This document shows, piece after piece, positions 26,086 through 33,708 of a stretch of 64,000 nucleotides of DNA. The first letter of the stretch is position 1. Every line of letters begins with the position of its first letter. Position numbers and translations under genes: made by a program. The notes beneath the pieces are model-generated. The model was not told the origin of the DNA. It did no database searches and saw only the letters and a list, made by a program, of their open reading frames with translations. Source of the stretch: Collinsella sp. (GTDB taxonomy: Bacteria; Actinomycetota; Coriobacteriia; Coriobacteriales; Coriobacteriaceae); the NCBI GenBank assembly GCA_018382295.1, contig JAGZQF010000001.1, positions 74,866 to 138,865 on the forward strand. Direction: 5' to 3'.

Positions 26086-27543
26086 ATGAGCGATAGCCAG
26101 AACATGTCCGATGAGGTGCGCGCCCGTCTGCGTGCCATTCCTTCCGTCAACGAGCTGCTCACCGAGTGGCCGGTGGTGAAGGCGGCAGGGGAGACCTGCG
26201 ACGCGGTGGTCCATGCCGCCGTCACGGCCGAGCTTGACGAGGAGCGCGCCGCCATTCGCGCCGGCGCCGCCCCGCGTTCCAAGCGTGACCTGGCTTCGGC
26301 TATCGAGTGGCGTGCGCACCGCTCCGCGCTGCCGAGCCTGCGCCCAGCGGTTAATGCCACGGGTGTGGTCATCCATACCAACTTGGGTCGCGCCCCGCTC
26401 GCGGAGTCGGCCGCCAAGGCCGTGGCCGAGGTCGCGCGCGGCTACAGCACGCTCGAGTACAGCGTGGACACCTGTTCGCGCGGTTCGCGCAAGGAGCACG
26501 CCGCGCAGCTGATCCGCTCACTCACCGGTGCCGAGGACGCGCTCGTGGTCAACAACAATGCCGCCGCGGTGCTGCTGGTGCTTGCCACCCATGCCGCGGG
26601 CAAAGAGGTTATCGTCAGCCGCGGCGAGCTTGTCGAGATTGGCGGCAGCTTCCGCATCCCCGATGTCATGGCGGCCTCGGGCGCCAAGCTCGTCGAGGTC
26701 GGCGCCACCAACCGCACGCACCTGGCAGATTATGAGCAAGCTATTACGCCCGATACGGCCATGATCCTCAAGGTTCATCCTTCCAATTATCGCATCGAGG
26801 GTTTTCACGAGGAAGTGGGCTCTCGGGAGCTCGCCGCACTGGCCCATAAGCACGGCCTGCTGTTCTATGAAGATCAGGGGTCGGGCGCGCTGTTGCCCGA
26901 CGACATCTTGGTGCGCGGAGGCGAAGAAACCACGCCGGCTTCGGTTTCGGCAGGGCTCGATTTGGTGTCGTGCTCGGGCGATAAACTTCTCGGTGCAGCA
27001 CAGGCGGGCATTATCATGGGCCGTCGTGACCTGGTTCAGGCCTGTGGGTCACATCCGCTTATGCGCGCCCTGCGCCCGGGCAAACTGGCCCTGTCGGCGC
27101 TCGAGGCCACGCTGCGTATCTACATGGATGGCGCCGATGTTGCCCATCGCGATATTCCGGTGCTCAGCATGCTTACGCTTCCGCAGACCCATTTGGAGCG
27201 ACGTGCCCGCAAGCTGCGCGATCGTATGGTCGCCGGTCTCGACAAGGCCGGTTGCCTGTGCGCCGTTCAGGTGGAGATCGTCGAGGAGTCGTCGACTCCC
27301 GGCGGCGGTTCGCTGCCTACCGTCGAGCTGCCCACCATGTGCGTTGCCGTGCGTCTTGTCGATGAGCGTCTTTCCGTTGACGCACTCAAGCGCTCACTCG
27401 TCCAAGATTTCGACACGCCGGTCGTCACGCGCGCCTCGCACGATCGCATTTTGTTTGACGTCCGTACGCTCGTGGGCGACCGCGATATCGAGACGGCGGC
27501 GTCGACGCTTGCCGCATGCGTTGAGAAGGCGATTGCTCGATGA
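26086..27543 (+). CDS. selA: L-seryl-tRNA(Sec) selenium transferase
   Basis: 485 aa, PLP-dependent, converts Ser-tRNA(Sec) to Sec-tRNA(Sec) with selenophosphate. It contains TNLGRAPL, the conserved FYEDQGSGALLP and the PLP lysine in CSGDKLLGAAQAG (about residue 299; Lys295 in E. coli). ATG 26086 follows TTTTGAAAGGCC. Overlaps selB by 4 nt (ATGA), so the two are coupled. Confidence 0.97.
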   Translation: MSDSQNMSDEVRARLRAIPSVNELLTEWPVVKAAGETCDAVVHAAVTAELDEERAAIRAGAAPRSKRDLASAIEWRAHRSALPSLRPAVNATGVVIHTNLGRAPLAESAAKAVAEVARGYSTLEYSVDTCSRGSRKEHAAQLIRSLTGAEDALVVNNNAAAVLLVLATHAAGKEVIVSRGELVEIGGSFRIPDVMAASGAKLVEVGATNRTHLADYEQAITPDTAMILKVHPSNYRIEGFHEEVGSRELAALAHKHGLLFYEDQGSGALLPDDILVRGGEETTPASVSAGLDLVSCSGDKLLGAAQAGIIMGRRDLVQACGSHPLMRALRPGKLALSALEATLRIYMDGADVAHRDIPVLSMLTLPQTHLERRARKLRDRMVAGLDKAGCLCAVQVEIVEESSTPGGGSLPTVELPTMCVAVRLVDERLSVDALKRSLVQDFDTPVVTRASHDRILFDVRTLVGDRDIETAASTLAACVEKAIAR

Positions 27544-29507
27544 GTGAGGTTCAGGCGCTGGTGGAGTGTCCCGTTATCGTTGGCACGGCGGGCCACGTTG
27601 ACCACGGTAAGTCGGCACTGATCGAGGCGCTGACCGGCAAGAATCCTGATCGCCTTGAGGTCGAGCGTCGCCGCGGCATGACGGTGGAGTTGGGCTTTGG
27701 CGAGCTGGCGCTGCCGAGTGGCAAGATCGTCGGCCTTGTCGACGTGCCGGGCCATGCGCATTACTTGCGCGCCATGGTGCAGGGTGCCACGGGCATCGAC
27801 GTTGCCGTGCTGGTGGTCTCAGCCGTCGAGGGCGTGATGCCGCAGACCCGCGAGCACGTGCATGTGCTGGAGCTGCTGGGCGTCACGCATATGGTGGTGG
27901 CGCTGACGATGTGTGACCTGGCCGATGCCGAGATGACCGAGCTTGCCGAGCTCGATGTCGATGACTTTTTGTCGGGTACTGTGTTTGCGGGCGCGCCAAT
28001 TGTGCCCGTGTCGTCTAAGACGGGCGAGGGGATTGACGGGCTGCTTGCGGTGCTCGACGAGCAGGTGGGTGTCTGCTGGGATACCTGTCGCGAGCGTGCC
28101 GAGCGGAGCGATGCCGCGCCGCGCCTGCCGATTGACCGCTGCTTTACGATCAAGGGCGCCGGCACCGTCGTGACGGGAACGCTGCACGATGCGCCGGTTG
28201 CGGTGGGCGATGAGCTCGTCGCGCTGCCGTCGCGCACGGTCTGCCGCGTACGCGGGATCCAGGTGCATGGCGACACGCAGCAGGCGTTGCCCGGTCAGCG
28301 TGTGGCGCTCAACTTGGTGGGCGATGCTGTCGCCGCGCTCGATCGCGGCGAGATGCTCGGCGTGGAGGGCCGTTTTGGCCAGACGCTGCGCTTTATGATG
28401 ACGTTTACCTACCTGGGCCGCGAGGGCGCTAAACCGCGTGTGCTCGAGTCGGGCGCGCGCGTGCATGTGATGGCGGGTACGGCCGAGGTTGTCGGCCGCA
28501 TCATGCTTATGGAGGGCGAGGCCCCCATGGCGGTGGGCGAGACCCGTAATGTTCAGGTGCGCTTGGAAAACTCGCTGCCGCTACGTGCCGGGGACCATGT
28601 CGTGGTGCTGTCCTATTCGCCCGTGATGCTCATTGGCGGCGGGCGCGTGCTGCTTTCGCGCTGCCGTCGCTCGCGCGAGCTTGCCGAAGGAGAGCGTGCG
28701 CTGTATGCGGCGATCGAGTCCGGCGATATCGCGGGCGGTGTGGGCGCTTGGCTGGTGCTGCAGACGTTGCCGGTTACGGCGGTTGATGTTGCCGCGGCTT
28801 TGGATCTTGGCGTCGGCGAGGTCGATACTGCACTGCGCGTGTTGGTGGCGAAGGGCGCTGCTCGCGCGCTTGCTGGCTCGGATGGCTCGCTGTATGCAGA
28901 TGCTTCCGTGCTCGACGCCGCGATGAATGCACTGGCGGCGACCCTGTCAGCCATGCATGCGGCGGCTCCCAAGGAGACGGGCTTTACGCCCGGTGCCGTT
29001 GCCCATGCTGCGTGGCCTGCCGCTGATGAAGCCGTTGCCGCGGCTCTGATTGCCGAGGGCTGCTCGCGTGGCGTGTGCGCCGCCGAGGGCGCCGAGGTAT
29101 TCGATCCGCATTCGGCCGCCGCGGCGGCACGCGTGGTGCGAGAGGCTTGCGAGCGCATCGTCGCGCTGCTTGACGAGGCCGGCTTGGATGCACCGGCGCT
29201 TCCCGAGGTGGGCGAACAGCTGCAGCTCGGCCGCGACACCATGACGCGTGCCCTGCGCGAGCTTTCCCTCAACCGCGCAATCGTTAAGGTCGAGCGCGAC
29301 GTTGCCCTGTCCGCTGCTGCCGAGGCCCATGCGCGTGAGCTCGTCGCCGCCGCCATTGAGGCGGCCGGCGGCGCTGCCACCACGAGCGTGCTGCGCGAGG
29401 CCCTGGGCGTGTCGCGCAAACGCGCCATCAGCATCTTGGAGCACCTGGATGCCGTGCGCTTTACGGTGCTCGACAAGGATGCCGGCGGCCTGCGCTCCCT
29501 GCGCTAG
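27540..29507 (+). CDS. selB: Selenocysteine-specific elongation factor SelB
   Basis: 655 aa. EF-Tu-like GTPase with G1 GHVDHGKS (18-25), G3 DVPGH near 66 and G4-type TMCDLAD near 121. Beta-barrel domains follow, and then C-terminal winged helices (about 400-655) that read the SECIS hairpin. It delivers Sec-tRNA to UGA in fdhF and selD. Confidence 0.96.
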   Translation: MSEVQALVECPVIVGTAGHVDHGKSALIEALTGKNPDRLEVERRRGMTVELGFGELALPSGKIVGLVDVPGHAHYLRAMVQGATGIDVAVLVVSAVEGVMPQTREHVHVLELLGVTHMVVALTMCDLADAEMTELAELDVDDFLSGTVFAGAPIVPVSSKTGEGIDGLLAVLDEQVGVCWDTCRERAERSDAAPRLPIDRCFTIKGAGTVVTGTLHDAPVAVGDELVALPSRTVCRVRGIQVHGDTQQALPGQRVALNLVGDAVAALDRGEMLGVEGRFGQTLRFMMTFTYLGREGAKPRVLESGARVHVMAGTAEVVGRIMLMEGEAPMAVGETRNVQVRLENSLPLRAGDHVVVLSYSPVMLIGGGRVLLSRCRRSRELAEGERALYAAIESGDIAGGVGAWLVLQTLPVTAVDVAAALDLGVGEVDTALRVLVAKGAARALAGSDGSLYADASVLDAAMNALAATLSAMHAAAPKETGFTPGAVAHAAWPAADEAVAAALIAEGCSRGVCAAEGAEVFDPHSAAAAARVVREACERIVALLDEAGLDAPALPEVGEQLQLGRDTMTRALRELSLNRAIVKVERDVALSAAAEAHARELVAAAIEAAGGAATTSVLREALGVSRKRAISILEHLDAVRFTVLDKDAGGLRSLR

Positions 29508-29532
29508 GCCGGTTACCCGCTCCCGCCTCCTC

Positions 29533-29599
29533 AGTTGCGGTGAAATAGTTCCTGTTTTTGGGGTCTTGCAGCCTAAGTAAGAACTATTCCACCGCAACT
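29533..29599 (+). repeat. R-family palindromic repeat, copy R3
   Basis: 19-nt arms 29533-29551 / 29581-29599 with one mismatch. The inner stem reads GTTC instead of the CGGACT of R1/R2, changed on both arms. Lies between selB and selC; the rest of this gap holds the selC promoter. Confidence 0.85.
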
Positions 29600-29613
29600 T
29601 CTTGCTTGTCTAT

Positions 29614-29644
29614 TTGGGATGGGGCCCGCTCGGTTTGGTAAAAT
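29614..29644 (+). promoter_or_regulatory. Candidate selC promoter
   Basis: TTGGGA (29614-29619), 19-nt spacer, TAAAAT (29639-29644), 12 nt before the tRNA 5' end. Reasonable position, weak -35. Confidence 0.45.
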
Positions 29645-29656
29645 ACCGCCGCACTT

Positions 29657-29753
29657 GGGAACGGATGGGCTCCGGTGGGCTCCGCGGTCCTCAAAACCGT
29701 TGCGAGGCGTGCAAAACGTCTTGGATGTGTTCGATTCACATACGTTCCCGCCA
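29657..29753 (+). tRNA. selC: tRNA-Sec (anticodon TCA)
   Basis: 97 nt with encoded CCA. Acceptor GGGAACG pairs with CGTTCCC; an eighth position is G·A. The D stem has six pairs, GGGCTC/GGGCTC, closing the tetraloop CGGT, as in bacterial tRNA-Sec. Anticodon loop CCTCAAA gives TCA, reading UGA. The long variable arm CGAGGCGT (29703-29710) / ACGTCTTG (29716-29723) has 8 pairs around GCAAA. T arm ATGTG-TTCGATT-CACAT. It follows selB and is needed by both UGA-containing genes here. Confidence 0.96.
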
Positions 29754-29908
29754 TACGCTACCAGCGCTTTTGTGCTCGCGGTCTTGCTGCGTGCCGCAAA
29801 GGCGCTGTTTTGTTTTTGCATGGGTTTGCCGTGCCGCCCGCTTTATCGGCGACGGTATTTGGCTTCGTGCGTCGAGTTTTGAGCATACCGATGGGGGTGG
29901 TTTGCCGT

Positions 29909-30541
29909 ATGACTACCGTAAGACGGGCCGATCTTTCTTGTGTCGTTCAAGCGGGCGGGATGTCGTCGCGCATGGGCTGCGATAAGGCGCGCATGGCGTT
30001 TTGCGGTGAGCCGCTCATCGAGCGCGTGCTGGGTCGGCTGGCGCCAGTTGCCGGCGAGCTGGTCGTGACGACGTCGCGCCCCTGCGAGCTTGCCTACCTT
30101 GAGGAGCTTATGTTTGATGGCCTGCGCCCCCGCGTGGTGATGGACGTCGACGGTCCCGCCGGTGCCATGCGCGGCATCGCGAGCTCGTTGGCCGCGGCGC
30201 GATTGCCGTTCGTGGCGATCGTCGCTTGCGATATGCCGTTTGTCTCGCCGGAACTCATCGGCGCGCTCGCCGATCGTGTTGAGGCTGAGGCGCTCGACGT
30301 GTGCGTGCCGCGCGAGGAGCGTGGCATTGAGCCGCTTTGCGCCGTCTGGCGCCGTGACGCATGTGCGCCAGTTGCCCAAGAGCTGCTCTCCTGCGACCGC
30401 CAACGCATTCGCTGCCTGATCAATCGCGTTCAGGCTGGTTATATAGATGAACCGCAGATCGTTAAGGCCGCGGGCTCGACGCTCTGCTTCGAAAACGTCA
30501 ATACGCCCGAGGAGTTTGCGGCGGCCGAGTTACTCGCCTAG
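29909..30541 (+). CDS. mobA: Molybdenum cofactor guanylyltransferase MobA
   Basis: 210 aa. Nucleotidyltransferase fold with an N-terminal VVQAGGMSSRMGCDKARM loop (G-G-S-R-M-G-K) and the metal-binding ACDMPFVSP near residue 105. Attaches GMP to molybdopterin to form MGD, the cofactor of FdhF and of the oxidoreductase at 23892. ATG 29909 follows GGGGGTGG; a longer open frame upstream would run through selC and is rejected. An in-frame ATG at 29891 is an alternative. Confidence 0.88.
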   Translation: MTTVRRADLSCVVQAGGMSSRMGCDKARMAFCGEPLIERVLGRLAPVAGELVVTTSRPCELAYLEELMFDGLRPRVVMDVDGPAGAMRGIASSLAAARLPFVAIVACDMPFVSPELIGALADRVEAEALDVCVPREERGIEPLCAVWRRDACAPVAQELLSCDRQRIRCLINRVQAGYIDEPQIVKAAGSTLCFENVNTPEEFAAAELLA

Positions 30542-30556
30542 ACGATTGGAGTTGCC

Positions 30557-30952
30557 ATGTCTCACGATATTTGTCCCGACACGGGAGAGCCTTGCACTTG
30601 CGATGGTTCCGAGCCCTGTACCTGCGGCTGCGGTGGCTGTGGACATACTGCGGAAGAGGAAGCGGACGCCGCGGCGTATCGCGAGGCACATCGCGAAGGC
30701 CCGTCCGGTGATGCCCTCGACCACGAGCGCAAGATTATCGTTTCGTTCGACAGCACCTTCGATGTGATGGAGTGCGAGCAGCTTTGCCTGGATGCCGGCG
30801 TGCCCGGGCGCATTATGCCTTTGCCCGGCTCCATTACCGCAGGTTGCGGCCTGTGCTGGGCCATGCCGTTCTCGGGCGATGCGCTCGCCGCCTTCCGCGC
30901 CGCCACCGAGGGCCGCATAGCCCCTGCCGACTACCATCAGCTCGTCCTCTAG
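30557..30952 (+). CDS. DUF3343 protein with Cys-rich N-terminus
   Basis: 131 aa. Residues 1-30 contain seven cysteines (positions 6, 13, 15, 21, 23, 25, 28) and a closing GH, a likely metal- or chalcogen-binding tail. An acidic linker precedes the DUF3343 domain (about 55-131) with MECEQLCLDAG and ITAGCGLCWAMP, the latter with an extra Cys over the short paralogue at 2631-2882. Start ATG 30557 after TTGGAGTTGCC, 15 nt after mobA. Role in Se/S handling is inferred from context. Confidence 0.8.
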   Translation: MSHDICPDTGEPCTCDGSEPCTCGCGGCGHTAEEEADAAAYREAHREGPSGDALDHERKIIVSFDSTFDVMECEQLCLDAGVPGRIMPLPGSITAGCGLCWAMPFSGDALAAFRAATEGRIAPADYHQLVL

Positions 30953-30960
30953 CCACCACA

Positions 30961-30993
30961 CCACCACAAAGGTGCCTGTCCCCAATGTGGTGG
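30961..30993. repeat. Small palindromic element after the DUF3343 gene
   Basis: CCACCACA (30961-30968) / TGTGGTGG (30986-30993) around a G/C-rich loop. No T-run follows, so it is not a standard terminator. The other DNA up to gdhA (30994-31208) shows no gene. Confidence 0.5.
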
Positions 30994-31208
30994 TTTGGAA
31001 CATGTGGACGAAACAGCTTCGAAACACGCGATTTGCGCGTTGGGCACTCAAAAACGCTTCTACCTGCATCGTAATCAAAACGAAACATCTGCTCGTCGGC
31101 TTATGCGAAACTTTGCTGCAACAGTGCGATATTATCCATACTCGATAAAGCTCGCGGCGCATGGGGCGCCTCGAACGACACTTTTCTTTTCCATCAATTG
31201 GAGGAAGC

Positions 31209-32564
31209 ATGAGCTACACGCAGAAAGTTCTCGACGAGCTCAAGGCCCGCTATCCCGAGCAGCCTGAGTTCATCCAGGCCGCGACCGAGATTCTCGGCAC
31301 CATCCAGCCGGCGCTCGACGCCCATCCCGAGTACGAGGAGGCCGCCCTGCTTGAGCGCCTCGTCGAGCCCGAGCGCATCGTCATGTTCCGTGTTCCCTGG
31401 GTCGACGACCAGGGCAAGGTTCAGGTCAACCGCGGCTACCGCGTCGAGTTCAACTCTGCCATTGGACCCTACAAGGGCGGCCTGCGCTTTAACCCGACGG
31501 TCACCCTGGGCATGCTCAAGTTCCTGGGCCTGGAGCAGATTCTCAAGAACAGCCTGACCACCCTTCCCATGGGCGGCGGCAAGGGCGGTTCCGACTTTGA
31601 CCCCAAGGGCAAGTCCAACAACGAGATCATGCACTTCTGCCAGTCCTTCATGACCGAGCTCTATCGCCACATCGGCCCCAACACCGACGTTCCCGCCGGC
31701 GACCTGGGCGTTGGCGGCCGCGAGGTTGCCTACCTGTTCGGTCAGTACAAGCGCCTGACCAATGAGTGGACCGGCGTCCTTACCGGCAAGGGCCTCTCTT
31801 TTGGCGGCTCGCTCGCCCGTACCGAGGCCACCGGCTACGGCCTGGCCTACTTTGTGGACGAGTACCTCAAGAGCCGCGGCGACTCCTTCGAGGGCAAGAA
31901 CGTCGTCGTTCACGGCTCCGGTAACGTCGCCATCTACGCGGTCCAGAAGGTCTCCCAGCTCGGCGGCAAGGTGCTGGCCTGCTCCGACACCCACGGCTGG
32001 GTCGAGGATCCCGACGGCATCGACTACACCGTGCTCGAGCATGTCTACAACAAGAAGCGCTCCGGCCACGACAAGGGCGTTACGCTCGCCATGTACGTCG
32101 ACGAGAAGCCCAATGCCACGTGGCACGAGGGTGACGGCCGCGGCGTGTGGCAGCTGCCCTGCGACATCGCGCTGCCCTGCGCTCGCGAGAACACGCTGCT
32201 GCTCGAGGACGCCCAGGCGCTCGTCGCCAACGGCTGCAAGGTGGTCGGCGAGGGCGCGAACATGCCCACGACCATCGAGGCCACGACCTACTTCCAGGAG
32301 CACGGCGTCGCCTTTATGCCCGGTAAGGCTGCCAACGCCGGCGGCGTGCTCGTGTCCGGCTTGGAGATGAGCCAGAACGCCGAGCACCTGTCCTGGACCT
32401 TCGAGGAGGTCGACGGCAAGCTCGAGCAGCTCATGCGCGGCATGTTCCACAACGTGGACGACACCGCCAAGGAGTACGGCGAGGAGGGCAACTTCGTCAT
32501 GGGCGCCAACATCGCCGGCTTCCTGAAGGTCGCCGACGCCATGCTCGCTCAGGGCGTCTGCTAA
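31209..32564 (+). CDS. gdhA: NADP-type glutamate dehydrogenase
   Basis: 451 aa, hexameric Glu dehydrogenase assimilating ammonium with 2-oxoglutarate. Substrate-binding residues are in YKGGLRFNPTV and LPMGGGKGGSDFDPKG (catalytic Lys about residue 126); PAGDLGVGGREVAYL and the Rossmann motif VHGSGNVAIYA follow. ATG 31209 follows ATTGGAGGAAGC. Monocistronic with its own terminator. Confidence 0.95.
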   Translation: MSYTQKVLDELKARYPEQPEFIQAATEILGTIQPALDAHPEYEEAALLERLVEPERIVMFRVPWVDDQGKVQVNRGYRVEFNSAIGPYKGGLRFNPTVTLGMLKFLGLEQILKNSLTTLPMGGGKGGSDFDPKGKSNNEIMHFCQSFMTELYRHIGPNTDVPAGDLGVGGREVAYLFGQYKRLTNEWTGVLTGKGLSFGGSLARTEATGYGLAYFVDEYLKSRGDSFEGKNVVVHGSGNVAIYAVQKVSQLGGKVLACSDTHGWVEDPDGIDYTVLEHVYNKKRSGHDKGVTLAMYVDEKPNATWHEGDGRGVWQLPCDIALPCARENTLLLEDAQALVANGCKVVGEGANMPTTIEATTYFQEHGVAFMPGKAANAGGVLVSGLEMSQNAEHLSWTFEEVDGKLEQLMRGMFHNVDDTAKEYGEEGNFVMGANIAGFLKVADAMLAQGVC

Positions 32565-32589
32565 ACCATGCCTGACATAGCATGTGATG

Positions 32590-32622
32590 AGGCTCCCAGC
32601 TATCTGGTTGGGAGCCTTTTTC
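32590..32622 (+). terminator. gdhA terminator
   Basis: 9-bp stem AGGCTCCCA (32590-32598) / TGGGAGCCT (32609-32617) then TTTT. Confidence 0.9.
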
Positions 32623-32640
32623 TATCCCGGAGGATTCCTC

Positions 32641-32713
32641 ATAACTTGCGGTGATATACGGACTGTTTTGCGTTCCAGAACGGCTAATCAGTCCGTATAT
32701 CACCGCAAGTTAT
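32641..32713 (+). repeat. R-family palindromic repeat, copy R4
   Basis: The longest R copy: 25-bp perfect arms 32641-32665 / 32689-32713. ACTTGCGGTGATATA replaces AGTTGCGGTGAAATA, with every change matched on the other arm. Lies between gdhA and the Mo hydroxylase genes. Confidence 0.9.
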
Positions 32714-32793
32714 GGATGGGTGGGTGGATTTTGTCCTAAAACGGTGTGCGGCCCCTCGTTTGGTACACTTAAAAGTACTGGACAAGTGAAGAG

Positions 32794-33708
32794 ATGGGGG
32801 AGAACGTGCTCAAGTTCGGTACCTACGTCCGTGTTGGAAACGCGGCCGAAGCCTATGAGCTCTTGCAGAAGAATCGCAACAACAAGATTGTGGGCGGCGG
32901 CATCTGGATGCGCCTGGGTTCGCGTCGTGTGGCGGCGGCGATTGACCTTTCGGCCTGCGGACTCGATCAGATCGAGGAGACCGAGACCGAGTTTCGCATC
33001 GGTGCCATGTGCACCCTGCGCCAGCTTGAGCGCCATGCCGCGCTCAACGCGCTTGTCAACAATGTCTTTGAGTTTGCCGTCCACGACATCGTGGGCGTTC
33101 AGCTGCGCAACACCGCCACGGTGGGCGGCAGCACCTACGGCCGCTTTGGCTTCTCGGACGTTCTCTCCGCCTTCCTCGCGCTCGATTCGTACGTTGAGCT
33201 GACGGGCGCCGGCCGCGTGCCGCTCGCCGAGTTCGTTGACATGGGCTACGTGCGCGATGTGATCGAGCGCGTCGTGGTCGTTAAGCACGACTACCGTGCG
33301 AGCTACGAGGCCGTGCGCAAGACCGCGACCGACTTCCCCTCGCTGAACGTCACCGCCGCCTGGTGGGACAACACCTGGCACGTCACCGTGGGTGCACGCC
33401 CGCTGCGCGCGACCCTGCTGCAGGGCGAGGCGTGCGGCCTTATCAACGAGCAGCCTTCCGAGGACGAGCTTCGCGCCCTTGCCGCATCCGTGCGTGCCCT
33501 GAGCTACGGCACCAACCTGTGGGGCTCGGCCGACTACCGCCGCCGCATCTCTGCCCCGCTGGCGATTCAGGCCGTGCGCCGCGCCGCCGGCATCGAGCTT
33601 TCGGCCGCGCTTGCCCGCGAGCTCGAGGGCGTGCAGATTCCTAAGTTTGCCACGGACGAGTATTCCTGCCGCCGCGTGCCCGGCGTCGATTCTAGCGAGG
33701 TGCGCTAA
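32794..33708 (+). CDS. Molybdenum hydroxylase FAD-binding subunit (xanthine dehydrogenase type)
   Basis: 304 aa. Vanillyl-alcohol-oxidase-like FAD domain: NNKIVGGGIWMRL near residue 30 contacts the FAD pyrophosphate, QLRNTATVGGSTYGRFGFSD near 107 is the family FAD loop, and a CO-dehydrogenase-flavoprotein C-terminal domain follows. Overlaps the next gene by 1 nt. Start ATG 32794 is tentative because no clear ribosome site precedes it; GTG 32806 is an alternative. Confidence 0.85.
   Translation: MGENVLKFGTYVRVGNAAEAYELLQKNRNNKIVGGGIWMRLGSRRVAAAIDLSACGLDQIEETETEFRIGAMCTLRQLERHAALNALVNNVFEFAVHDIVGVQLRNTATVGGSTYGRFGFSDVLSAFLALDSYVELTGAGRVPLAEFVDMGYVRDVIERVVVVKHDYRASYEAVRKTATDFPSLNVTAAWWDNTWHVTVGARPLRATLLQGEACGLINEQPSEDELRALAASVRALSYGTNLWGSADYRRRISAPLAIQAVRRAAGIELSAALARELEGVQIPKFATDEYSCRRVPGVDSSEVR

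Noticed and set aside
29675..29908. MobA N-terminal extension starting at 29675
   Set aside because: It would run through selC; MobA family homology starts at about 29909.
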